This document shows, in pieces, positions 1-12,400 of a stretch of 64,000 nt of DNA. This DNA comes from Ficedula albicollis. Lineage: Eukaryota > Chordata > Aves > Passeriformes > Muscicapidae. The stretch is taken from NCBI RefSeq assembly GCF_000247815.1, contig NC_021686.1:6797537-6861536 (forward strand). The letters run 5' to 3'. The notes beneath the pieces are model-generated. The model saw only the letters and a program-made list of their open reading frames with translations. It had not been told where the DNA came from and searched no databases. Every line of letters begins with the position of its first letter. Positions within the stretch are counted from its first letter, which is position 1. Made by a program: the position numbers and the translations under genes.

Positions 1-42
1 CAGGAGCCAAAACATGGTTCTGTGATTCTGTAACTGAGCAGC
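1..42 (+). repeat. Possible CR1 LINE 3' tail
   Basis: The stretch contains a short ATTCTGTG-type tail (ttctgtgattctgt), the usual 3' terminus of avian CR1 elements in plus orientation. The body of the element would lie to the left of the window. It is too short to be certain; chance similarity is possible. Confidence 0.35.
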
Positions 43-237
43 ACAAAGCACTGCAGTGCAAGAGGATCCACATGCCCTTGTGGACAATATCAGCCATTAA
101 TATAACCTTGGTGAGTGCAGTAAAACTGCACAAGTTCATTATTTATTTTTAACCCTGTAGGAGTTTGAAGATGCATCGAGACTGATAGTGAGGACAGAGC
201 AATCTCCTAAAGAAGAGCACAGCCTGAACTATTGGCC

Positions 238-501
238 ATGTCTATCACAGATCACAGCCCCACCACCGGAGTGGTGACTGTCATCGTTATCCTGATTGCC
301 ATCGCAGCTCTGGGAGCCCTGATCCTGGGCTGCTGGTGCTACCTGCGGCTGCAGAAGCTCAGCCAGTCTGAGGATGAGGAAAGCATTGTGGGTGAGGGAG
401 AAACCAAAGAGCCCTTTCTGCTGGTGCAGTACTCTGCTAAAGGACCCTGTGTGGAGAGGAAAGCAAAGCTAACTCCAAACAGCCCCGAAGTACACAGCTA
501 A
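238..501 (+). CDS. SNN: Stannin
   Basis: The intact 87-codon reading frame is almost identical to vertebrate stannin (88 residues in human), a small membrane protein of mitochondria and other endomembranes linked to sensitivity of cells to trimethyltin. Residues 12-31 are an uninterrupted hydrophobic stretch forming the single transmembrane helix. The Cys-Trp-Cys motif at residues 32-34 directly after it is the known metal (alkyltin) binding site. The acidic linker (SEDEES) and the C-terminal cytosolic part (KEPFLLVQYSAKGPCVERKA) are conserved. I chose the ATG at 238 because it matches the family N-terminus (MSI-DHSPTTG) and sits in a good GCC-ATG context; an in-frame TTG at 232 is not a plausible start. 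Near the C-terminus one residue is missing relative to human (K-L-T-P for K-L-M-T-P). The gene is unspliced within its CDS. Confidence 0.97.
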   Translation: MSITDHSPTTGVVTVIVILIAIAALGALILGCWCYLRLQKLSQSEDEESIVGEGETKEPFLLVQYSAKGPCVERKAKLTPNSPEVHS

Positions 502-2785
502 CTTGGAGCAACATGTGCAGATGGACTATATGCTCGTGACATTCACATGTGTAACCAGCAGAAGCATTTCAATACTGTGAAGAACCTGGTCACGTGCACA
601 CTTCTCATCTCCCTGATGAGAATTAAATAAGCTTTGTTTGCAACTGCATGCACTGAGAGGTTGCACTTTGCATCGACTGCGTATCCTAATTCCTCTATGG
701 CAGGAGCTGACTCGCCTGCTGTAATGTCCATTGCTGGCAATGGGCACAGGAATATACTGTGTGAAGAGACTACTACTGTTTTTTGTTACTTGAATGTTTA
801 GCTGAGCCTATTTTGATAGAGCTACTACTGTAATGTGAACTACTTCCAAACTGTATATAGCTGCCAGAAACTTCTTGCTTTGTGTTCTGTAGCACATGGG
901 AATATGATGCAATTGTATATAATGCACAGGGGACTCCAGACCATCAAAACTGAATCTGCAGTTAAAGCTTGCTTCTGCTACTAGATTGAGTATGCAACTA
1001 CTAAGTCAGAACTCATCCTTTGAGCAATTTATTGGACTGATGCAGAGTACCTCATTTGAAAAGAAGGGATAAGCCTTCAGTAATATGCTGAAGGAGGAAA
1101 CATAGGAGCTACAAGAAAGGAAGCGCTCCTTTAGCTGCAGCTATGTTGGTTAAGCTTTTGGCTGCTAAAACTGAGTTCTGTGTGTAGCTACTGCAAGGAA
1201 ACTGCCATTTTGATGGGTTCCAACCTGGGAACTTATGATGGATACTGAACCCTCAGAGAACGTCCAGAAGGTTTCCAGGTGTTTGAAATGGCAGGCTTGT
1301 CTTCCACAGGCCAGTCTGTGTGCTAAAACTGCAGAAGTGTTTACTTAGCAAAACTGGCTTAAGTGCAAGTAGTATGAATTCTTCCTAGAACCCTTGTTTG
1401 TGTACTTAGGGTGTATGTTAACAGCCTGTTACAAAAAGGCATTTTAGTCTACAGCCAGACAACTCTAGAATTCAGTTAATGTACCTTGTATATAACTTTT
1501 GATTGAATTGTACTACAACAGGAGAATTTTCAGCCTTTTCTACTGTTGATAGGGTCAAGGTTATTGCTGATCAGTTTGTAAAAGCTTTTAGCTAGCAACG
1601 GCCAAGTCCTTCCAGATAACATGCATTTCCTGCTCTGTGCTGAAGTTCAGCTATAGGAACTGTAAAAAGGTGATGAATGGGAAGTTCTGGACTGCAACAG
1701 TTTAGGGGGAAGAGAAGGAACAACACTGAGCAGCCAATGGCAGCTTACATATTCTAAAACTGTGTAGGCACATATGCTTAGAGGTCACTGGCCTGTTTTC
1801 TATTACTTGATACATGGCCTCCTTTGCATACTGATATTTTTAAACACTTAATTGCCTAGTCTTAATTCAGCTCCAGAGGAAGCATTAGACTTGCTTCTTG
1901 TATCTGTACATATGGAATAACTTAAGGCCTAGCAAGCTTGCTTGACTATATGCAAGACAAGAACAGTCTAGACAAAAAGTTGTCCCCTTCTTCTACACTA
2001 AGATGTTGAATTGCTTTGTTAGTGCTACATTTGATTTTTTAAAATTGAAAGCTGTCATTTGAAGCAAAAAAAATGCTGTCAGGAGCAAAAAAAGTAGCAA
2101 AAAGCTCCTGCTGTTGCCTTTTGAGTACAACATATCAGGTACAGCTGGTAATGTTCTTACCCTGACACATGCTTTTTAAGATACTGCTCTCAAGAGACTT
2201 GCATGTATAGTCAGACCTGTACACTTAAATTGCTGTATTTGATACCTCTTAAAAGCAAAGAAAAAAAGATAATTCAGTGAGACTTCCTCTAGTTTTCAGT
2301 AGAGAATGTTCACACACGGCTCTTGTGGTTTCCAGACGGTCTGAATACCAGTATAGAAAAGTGATACAAAGTACTGAAGTTCTAGGACAGAACAGTTGTT
2401 GCAAGATGATGACTTTGTCCATTCACGTTTACTGATTACACAGATAAAATACCTATTTTAATTCAGCAAAGAGAATGCAGTGTAAAGGGCAAACTTCAGA
2501 AATTATGGAAAAGTATAAATCAAAGGTCTGATTTTCCTTCTAGCAGCTGTAAGAGAAAACCAGTAAAAACTAACTGGTCCTTAGTCAGAGGCGCTGCACA
2601 CTGCCGCCCCTACAAACCAGTATCTTTCATTTAAATGGATAAGTGTTTGCAAGTTAGTGCAATAGTAAAGTGCAGAAAGTGTTTTCCATTCTTCTCTTAA
2701 GATGGGACTATCTAATAAGTTGTTCAAGTATACAAAAATATTCCATTTGATTTTTCTTTTTCCAGATCATGTGGGGGAAGAAGTC

Positions 2786-2791
2786 TTTATT
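2786..2791 (-). terminator. TXNDC11: TXNDC11 poly(A) signal
   Basis: On the minus strand this reads AATAAA, 70 bases past the TXNDC11 stop codon at 2861-2863. It implies a very short 3' UTR of roughly 90-100 nt. The cleavage site is not visible and is inferred. Confidence 0.65.
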
Positions 2792-2804
2792 TACAATGAA
2801 TGTC

Positions 2805-2810
2805 AATAAA
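2805..2810 (+). terminator. SNN: SNN poly(A) signal
   Basis: The canonical AATAAA lies about 2.3 kb past the stannin stop. I noticed no earlier canonical AATAAA on the plus strand in the 3' UTR. It lies 14-19 bases from the oppositely oriented TXNDC11 signal. Confidence 0.6.
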
Positions 2811-2860
2811 ATTTGCATAAATACGTACCCAATACTGCATCATTTGACTTTGTGTAAGAA

Positions 2861-3488
2861 TTATTCTGTCCTATTTCCACTACTGTGCTCTGTCTTTATG
2901 GTATCAATATTATCAATCCTTTTTTCCTCTAAAGCAGCAGTAACTGTTGAAAGTGATATATCATTATCTTCAGAAAGTGTTTGCTCAGATTGAAGGGATT
3001 CTTTAATTTCATCTTTGCTCTGTAGCTTTCCTCCTCTTGATGCCACCAGAATTCTCAGTAAAGCATTTTCTTTAAGGAGGTTTTCTGATGCATCAGCTAA
3101 TTCTTGAAGCTTTTCAGCCATTTCTAACAATTCTTGATTCTTCTGGTCATATATGGCCTGTAACTGCTCACTGTGGAGCTGCAGAGTCTTGTGCTGCTTT
3201 TCCAGTGTGTGTTTTTGCTGCTGTAGTCTCTGCTCCTCTCTCCTGGCTTCAGAAAGCTGTGCTTCAAGCTGGTCATGGGCCTGATGAAGGGCACTGATTT
3301 CTGATCTTAACTTCTGAATTTCTCTTTCTAAGTGTGAGATGTGTCCTTGCTGTAGAACTGACTCTTTATGTAGGCATTCTTTGGTACAGGGCTCTGATGA
3401 AGAAAGACTTGAGTGATGTAAAATAAATTTCAGGAGATTAGGAAGGTTAACTGAAAAGTCTTCAGGGAACTTCACACTTTGCTCCTTC
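2861..3488 (-). CDS. TXNDC11: TXNDC11 exon 12 (C-terminal coiled coil, stop)
   Basis: The acceptor (ttctag) precedes 3488, and the first base completes an Arg codon split from exon 11. It encodes the end of the last thioredoxin fold (KFPED...LLKFILHH) and then a long heptad-like coiled coil beginning near [12 protein letters not shown]. It ends in NRTE and the stop at 2861-2863; human ends NRTD. Confidence 0.95.
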
Positions 3489-6400
3489 CTAGAAGGATAG
3501 AACAAGTTAATAGTAAAATACTCAGGAAGATAAAGGATAATTTTACCTAAGCATGTGTTGTTCAACTTGATACCTTATTTTTTATCAGGTTAAGTACAAC
3601 AGCTAGGAGATACCTAAACTCATGTAATAACGATAGAGCACACAGATTTTGTTCTGATGAACATTTTTTCCTGTGTTCCAGTCTGGGTGCTGTAAGCATC
3701 TCTGCATGGGACTTGTATTTGAAGAAAAAAATTCTATTAAATCTCAGAAAACACATTTTACTCTTAAAAAATGATCACAAGTTATGAGCTTCAAGTACAT
3801 AGAGCAGCATCACTGTGTGATCAGAGCACAGTGCCATTAGTCTCTGTAGTTGAAGGATGACATTTAAATGTTCCTAAGTCTACATATATTATTAGAATTT
3901 AAGTCCAGATATATACAGCTACCCCCGGGCAATGACTATTTGGAACCTGTTTTCCTGGAAGCAGTAGCTTAGTGAGTTCCAGCACCTGAAAGCCATGGCA
4001 AGTGAGCTCTTTTAAAGACTAAGTCACTTTAGTCAGAAGTAAGGCCCTTTTGCTGTTAGGAAAAAAACCAAAAACAAAACAACTCTTTACTTGCTTCTCT
4101 TACTGTTTTTTCTTTACTTCAGAGGTGATGAAGGAAGCAAACCAAACAAGGTTCTTCTGTTGGTGCTTTCCCCCCATGAAGCTGTGAATACTAAGCCCAG
4201 CATATTACCAGCAGGTAAGCTTCCTTGCTTTGTGCAACAGCATAAACTGTTATAACAGGGCAAGAGAGGCCAAGAACAGCAAGTACTAAATTTTTTCCTC
4301 AAGACTACCAGCTACTAAAAAACACCGGCTCCAGCTGTGACAAATGTTACAATTACTGCCCTTTGTGGACCCTGTGCACAGATATGAAGCTAAACTGTCC
4401 TCTAACGACTAGACTGGAACTAACACTTCTCTTCGGTTTCTGAACCAGTTCCATCTTCATCCTTTCACTCAACATAAAACACAATTTCACTTCCTCCTGC
4501 AGCACAGCCACTTCCACCTCACTCTGTACAACTGGGAAGCCAGCTAATAGTTTTAACGGTTTGGATCTGCTCCAGCTTTGCCAGTTAGCAGCATATTCTC
4601 TCTTTGCTGAGGCAGCCATCAAAACAAGGAAGAAAAGCTTAGTTTGCTTCCCTCTGGCTGTCAAATTCATGACTAGAGTAATGGTAAGTAGCATACATTC
4701 AGATATGGGTTAATTACATAAGTGAGAAAAAGGACAGAGAATAAGCCCAAACAAAAATGACAGCAAAGCAAGCAAGCCAGATTCAAGTATAATGTCTAAA
4801 ACATCCTAGTACTCCTGTAAAACACACACCACAAGCAACTTTTGTGTCCCCTTGCATGTGACATTATGTCCTGAATTGGATACAATGTGCATCTGGAACA
4901 GGCGAATTCCTCCTTTACCACTTACACTTCCCTCAAAAATGCCTTCTGTAAAATCCAACTCGTAAGTATGTGGGATATAAAAACATTTCATTTCATTTAC
5001 TGAAAACTACTTACTGTACATCAGGTAGACGACAGATACCATATTTTATCAATAATTCAAGAACTTCAGTCAGATGAGGCTCCTGCTCATCAAGATTAAG
5101 CTATTTGTAGCAGAGTGAGCACCAAGAGTCCCCTCCTCTGCAGACTCCTGGTGATGGACCAAGTTACTCTTGTAATTACTATCAGCAGTTGCTCAGCTGA
5201 CAGTTCCCATCCCAGATTAATGAATCATGACATAATTCAGGCAAAAAATAGTCTACACTAAATCAAAATTGACTCATATTGTGGTAATGTTTTACTACAT
5301 CATCATCCATTTTTATTGATCAAAACCACAGCACATATCAAAGAAGCTAAAAGGCTATTTAAAACAAATAGCAGAACAAAATATTAACAGTATGTGGTGG
5401 AAAGAAATTGAGAACAGAGTTAATTTGCAAAAACTGTCTCCTAAGGCAAGTGGATAAGAAGCTGCATAAAAAGCCCTAATATGAGGCACTTTTATATTCA
5501 AAATGAATATATGACTACTCTAGTAGTGCTACAGGTACTACAAATACTATCAGATCCTAATTTTCTTGATTACCTACATGCAGCAAAATATAAAAAAAAC
5601 CAGTAGAGAGGAAAACCAGGAGGGGAAGTAATGCCTAGAGGTAAGGTACCTTTATAAAACCAGCTGGAGCATTACAAAATAATCTTAATAAAACTACTCA
5701 GTCTGTCCCTCCAGAGACTGTCTAGAGCATTACAGAGACTGAGACAAAATCAGCACCTATGAAAAGAAATAGGGAGATCATCAGCTGGAAGCTGGGGTAG
5801 CTCAGAACTGATAGAAACAAAACTTTCTGTACTGGATTAAAACATGAAGAATGGCAAAACTTAATGCACAGGTTTAAAGATTTTGTGGTAGGTAACTGCC
5901 CAGTACTAAGAGACTGAATTCCCATTTGCTGATGGTAAGAGCCAGTGAGGGAGAGAGTGGAAATCTGTGAGTGTTGCTTGGGTTATTTTGTTACTTTGCT
6001 GGTGGCTTTTTTCTTAAGAATACGCATAAAGTAAGAATGCATATATGGAAATTAATTACTCTTTGGCTTTCTTCTCTATTAAGACACAACCAGATAATTA
6101 GTAAAATGGAAGTAAAAAATCCACAGGGAAAAGAATTATATTACCTCTGATGAGGAAAAAATAAAATGGTTGGGAGACGGTCTGTCATAAATTCCCAGGG
6201 AAGGTCATTTCGAGTAACATCAATTCTGTGGGGAAGAGACACACTGATGAAGAGAACAGGCAAATGAACAATCTGCATTTTCTTGTAAAACGCCATTTTA
6301 GGGATTGGGAAAAAGGAAATTTAAGTATCTGTGAAAGTAAGTCTAAATATTTCTGCCAGAAATACACTGTGCATATGAGTCAGCAGAATTAATTACCAAT

Positions 6401-9400
6401 ATTCAAGATGATGATTCTCAGTTTGACAAATATGTGTGTGGCTTTTTTCTCTAGAAAAATACATTCAATACTGCAACTGCTCTCAACCAGCAATTATCCC
6501 CCAGTCGCTCACTGCGTACACACAGTGCACACATTCCTTCTGAGGTAACTATGCCAAACATGAGACAAGTTATTTTTAGTCATTAATTTGTTCCTCAAGT
6601 ACATCTCTTAATATTGTCCCCTTGAGTAGTTTTGGTAGTAAGTTATTTTGCTTCTTCCAAGGACAAGCACATTCTTAAAGCTTTTTTTCCTAAAGCTGTG
6701 AGTAGAAAGGAACACTTGGTTCAACTGTTTGCTTTTGTTTTCTTCTGCATTTTAGGGCTTCTTTTCACAAATCAAATTCTTAATAATTACAAATTATTAT
6801 AGAACAAAACAGACAATCACATCAGTAATACTGCTGGAAAAATAATGGAGCTAAGGAGAGAACTTCAAAGTCAGGCAAGAGAATGGGTGTAGCCTTGGGA
6901 ATAGCATCACATCTGTGGCAATAAAGCCACAATTATAAACATGGGATGAAAACCCAGATTTTAAATTAATTTATATTTTCTCTACATCCCATGCTGTCTC
7001 CTGGAGTAAGGTCAATCAGAATCAAATAAAGATGCAATCAGAGCAAATGTTTTAAGTATTTATGCATCACACACATGAACAAGAATGCTTCAGTTGCACA
7101 GAAACATTAATAACCCTGGAAACACCAAAGAAAACAATGTTTTCTTTACATATATTTAAATATATATATTAAAATATACATTACACACATGCATATATAG
7201 ATATGTTTCTGAAAACAGGTTTGGCTGAGATAGAGTTAATTTTCTTTAGCATAGGATATAGGTTGCTGTTTTAGATTTATGATAAAAACGGTGTTGCTAA
7301 CAAATATATATATATATATACAAATAGCATAATACTATTTGCTACAAATCATCACAAAGTTATGGATTCACTTCCTGAAATTAGGAAGTTTCAAGGTTAA
7401 TTGCACAGTTTAAAAATTATTTTAATGAAAGTGGGTAACTACTGCAGTGAGATTGAAAACCACCAAATATATATAAAGGAATACATATATACAAAACAAT
7501 GCATTCAAAGATAAATTAAGCAGATTACATTCACATCTATATTGCACAGTTGTAGAGAGAGAAAAAAGTACTTATTTTCTAGGCTGATGACCTCAGTGAC
7601 CTTACATTATTCTGGAAAGATGAAATTAAAATCTTTTTACCTTGCCACAGTGAAACTGTCGGGAGGCAAAAGCCGAGCAAGTTGAATAAAGATGTGATTA
7701 AGAGAAGCACAGAATCCACACCACTGTGCATAATACAGCAGCAAGACATTCTGGAAAGTGAAATGAAGAAGAGTTTGATTACCTACTGGAGGTAATCTGC
7801 AGAAAAAAGGACTAGTTTTCACACCATCTTGCATGGGAACTCTTGAAATGTGAAAGCAAATTTTTCCTAATATTAATGAACTTTATTGTAAGTTATTCAC
7901 TGCTGCTCTCTGACTACTGAGTTAGCACACACACAAATTCTTGGGGAAATCTCTTTCCATGAAGGCAAAATGAAAATATTATTTAGTTTAGGATCATTCC
8001 CTTTAAGTGAAAATGCACCAAACTCTACTACACTTCCCAAGATTCTTTTGCCATCTTAAATTCCTATATATCTAACATTGACTGTACACTTCATATGGGG
8101 GGAAAAAATGACTTCTGCTTTCTGCCTTTAACTGGCAAAGCAGGGGTTGGGGCTGCTGGAAACCAACTGGAGATACAGACTTTTATGCAGACTTGATGGA
8201 AAGCTTTTGAATTCTTACCAAATACCACATTTTATGTCACAAATAAGAAAAGCGTATCAATATTAAACACCCCCTCCTTAAAATCTGTGCCATTATCTGT
8301 GAGAAAGCTGTTGAGGGACGAGGTGTTACCTTGGCACTCTGGAAAACAGTCTCATGAAAGGTGTTCGTAGTCACTTCAGTGACCACATGCTCCTCATGAA
8401 AATGGACTGAAGGGTCATCAACCAGATGCCTTTTCAAGGGACTGTAGAGAACACTGAAATTTTTAATGAAGTTCTCTGAAATGAAATTGATACATAACAA
8501 AGTTATTTCAGTTTTGCTGAGGTGATTTTGGCACTTTTTGCTTTATAATTCAGAAGAACTTACAGAGAAAATACAAACTGAAATCTGGTTTCATGTCATT
8601 AATTTCTGACAGTTTGGTATCAACTCTTGAGTAACCACAACTGATCTGAAAACAGGATAAAGCTTCACTGGGGTTTTTTTTATTTTGCTCATTACAGTGT
8701 TGTCACTAGCCACACCAGACTTTAAACCTGTGTCAACATGCCATAATAATAATATTCTGTTCTCCTAACCACACACCTGCTAAGTCACATATAGTAACCT
8801 CTCCATTTTTTAACTTCTACATTCTATTGAAAGGCTCCATTTAGTTCAATTTTTAATTCCTTTCTCTGCAATTCTTCTCTTTTGACCTTTAAATATCTGC
8901 TATTCTCATACCAATATGACCAATCCCCTTTTGTCTACCAGTGACCACCTTCCTCTTTATTCTACTTCTCCTTAAGATTTTTAACAAGTAGCTGGCCAAT
9001 GGTAAAAATTTAAAATAAGCTCCAAAGCCCTCAATTACCTTCAGCTACACTACTCTGAGCCTGAACTACATTCTCTAAACTGCTGCAAGGTATCAGTAAT
9101 ATCCTTTTTTTGAACTTGGATAGAGAAGTATTATTCTGTGCATTAAAAATAATGAGTATTTAATAATCAAGACAATAATATGAAAAATAATAAAAGTAAT
9201 TGTTTGATCAAATAGAAACAGCTTTGTCGTATTTCCAGCATAAAACTAGGCCCAAGTAAAACTGCCACTTTTGTACAGACATACAAAGTACCAGATCATC
9301 AAGTTTATCTCTGAAATGCGAACAGCACTACATTTAGCTCCTTATTTACTATTCAGCATTTCATTTAATTCTCACACCAGGCAAAAAGAAGCTTTTTTTC

Positions 9401-12400
9401 TTTTCAGATCTCCAGATTTGGAATATATATGCATAATTAAATAGTAACTGAAAGGAAGAGGTAAATTAAAAGACATTCCTGAATTTCTAGAAACCATCTG
9501 TAAAGACTGAGATGTAACAAGGGTATCTGTTTTGATATTATGAAATACTAAGGTAAGATCTTAAGGAATTAAAACAAAATTAAAATAAAAAGCACAAAAC
9601 CCAATAAATCAGAGACTCCTTAATAATATATGTAGACGCAAAAGCTTTCTGGATGTTGAAATGATGGAACAGAAATGTACTGAGTCTTACTCTGCAGAGT
9701 AACCCTCATCATACTCAGGAAATCCTGTGACCTAAAAAACGTTTGAGACAGAAAGTACTGGAAGCACAAAGGGGAAGGAAATTTTTATGTTTTCATTCTG
9801 ATCTTAATATTTCCTAAGTATCCTTTTATGGTCACTGAGGTTTTTGTTTGCTTTTCCAGAGTCTTTTCCTGAGGGTTGGCATAGAAATAGGATACAGAGC
9901 TGCATGTGATCCTTAAAAAGAACATGGTTATTTATTCTATGTTGGACATATTTTTGTACTTAGATTTATGGCAAAAAATTATGGTGCTGTAAGAATTAAA
10001 GTGATATATGTTACTGAGCAATTCATTTTAACAGCCGAATTTTCATCCATGTTTACTTACATAGCTAACATTAGGAAACCCAGTATTTTCTGAATGTAGA
10101 CTCAGTTTTTGCACATCAGCACGACAGGCAAATGCACATGGTTAGGAATATTTTGTCTTATTCACAAATTTGAAAATAAATCAGAACTGCAATCCTTTAT
10201 TTGTTTTGTCAGGGGGTTTTTTTGTTTTGGTTTGGTTTTTTTTGTCTTTTTGTTTGTTTGTTTTTCTGGGTTTGTTTTCTCTCTCCCCCACTTTGGACAA
10301 GAAGTAACGTAATTGGCAGATTTGGCCACAACCAAATGGTTCACACTCCACCTTCACAGCTCCACCTTGTTATCCTGAAAACAAGTAATTGGCAGATTTG
10401 GCCACAACCACTTCACAGCTCCACCTTGTTATCCTGAAAACAGACACACTTCTCAAAATAAAATTACTTTAAATTGGCTTCAGAGGACAAGAGGATGGGG
10501 AAGTCTCTGCTTCTGCTAGGTGATCAGTATCTCCTAAAATTCTGAGATATTTTAGTACGCAAAACAGCTGTCAAACACCAAAACTACCATTAATATACAA
10601 ATGTCTTCTGTAATCAGGTATTCTAGATGAATATAATTTTTTTTCCACACACAAGTTAATTTAGATTTTACCAATTCCACCAATGCATCAGGAAGTCAAG
10701 AATCACACATTTTAAGGCTCACTTCTTATAAAGCAAATTACTTATGGTATAAGGAACTTAGTTCTTATGTCACCTAGAACATGATCATGTTCTAGCCAAC
10801 AGAATCATTCATAAATGCTTGGTTAACTACTAAAGAGAATAAAATAGATTACAATTCACAGTGTTAACTTCACAAAGTAGTCTCTCTTTTCAAAATCACA
10901 TTAAGTTTTCCGGTCCTGCTTGGAAACACAGTTTTCTGAATGCAAGCATTTGTATAATGAATACTGTACCCAGGGTAGGTCCAACAAGTGACTGATTCTG
11001 GTCCAGGACATAGTGCACTTCCTCTTTCAGGTCAACAATGGCAGCAAATTCCTTAAAATGAGTAGATCTTGATGCTCCTAGTCTCTCTGCATATATCCAA
11101 AAAAGATTTGAATCCAGAAGATAGAGATTCAAGGTTTTGTTGGTCCTGCAGCTCAGACCAGTAATGTTCGTGCTACTAATATTAAGGTCAGGAATAAAAC
11201 AATTCCTATCCTCAATGTGAGGAATAGAAAATTGAGTGTTATCTTTCTTCCCATGGGAAGAAAATGCTACTTTGGGGGTCTGAAAGATGGTCTTCTCAGA
11301 ACTAATGAAACTTAAAAAATGCCTGTTTACTGTCCTGCAACATGCAGTGTAATAGCTAAAGGGACTATAGAAACTTAAGAAATTGCTGCATTCTATGGTA
11401 TTTGATATTACTTGAAAAAAGGTATGTTCCTGGAGGTAGAAAGAGTCCAAAGCTGCTTCTATCTCTAAAAAGTTACAGTGTGGCACATGGACTTTATTTG
11501 GTTTGACACCAAGAGTCTGGTTAACACAGAGCTCACAGACATTGTGAGTTCTGGAGATAGAGTGCCACTGTGGAAGCACCACCGTGTTGCAGCACGGGTA
11601 CTTGGCTATGGGAAATGTTTCGGAGAACTTCAGATGTGCATCTGCTACAGAGGAATGACAAGCTGGTGAATCAGAGTCTCCTACGTGCTGAAGATCTGGC
11701 TCAGCTGCCTGGCTTTTATTACACTTGTGGTATTCCAAGGCCACTTTGGTAATCTATGGAGGGGAATAAAAGAGAGAGGAAAAAAAAAATCAAAATTAAC
11801 TGTACATAGTTCACCCAAATACAGTTATCTGTTGCAGATTTAACAATATTATGTGCAATTAGAGATGAAATTTCAGAAACATGAAGATGACTAATCTTTG
11901 TTCTCTCAAAAAATTACAGGGGGCTCTGACTTGACAATAAAGTTAAATTTTCAGATATTTCAGCACATAAACATTGAATATACAGAACAACAAAGTCACT
12001 TTAAAATATTATTCAGTCCACCACACTGATTGCAAGGTCTTCTATGCAACATACTTACTACAGTGCAATAACACTACATTTTATGGCTAAACCTCACTAC
12101 ATGAGGCATTACTGAGCAGAGGTTCCTGAATTTCCCTCATTTGCCAACAGGAGGACAAAATAAATGAAAGTATTCCCATACGGAAAGGGAATAGAATTTT
12201 CTTCTGGCATAGGTTGTGCACAGATTTTTTAACAATCACTGAGAGTGCTGAAGCAATGTTTGTATTCTCCCAGCCGGGGGCATATAGTTGTAATACTCCA
12301 AATGTACTCTGCACATTGTAACTTATCAGGAGAAGAAAGAAAACAGGAAAAACAAATAAACCTGTCCCTCCATGCAAATATTCCTATGCTACATCATCAG

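Larger units (their letters stand above)
161..2830 (+). other. SNN: SNN terminal exon (5' UTR end, CDS, long 3' UTR)
   Basis: A pyrimidine-rich tract ending in ctgtag at 160 makes a good splice acceptor 77 bases before the stannin ATG. This fits the known SNN structure of a non-coding first exon followed by one exon holding the whole coding region. After the stop at 501 there is about 2.3 kb without another supportable gene, AT-rich like a 3' UTR, up to an AATAAA at 2805-2810. The exon end at about 2830 is inferred from that signal. Confidence 0.7.

Noticed and set aside
232..237. Stannin start at the TTG at 232
   Set aside because: The ATG at 238 matches the family N-terminus and is a normal eukaryotic start.
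10896..11744. A single-exon gene of 282 codons
   Set aside because: It is TXNDC11 exon 8 plus read-through into the intron; the true exon is 10970-11753.
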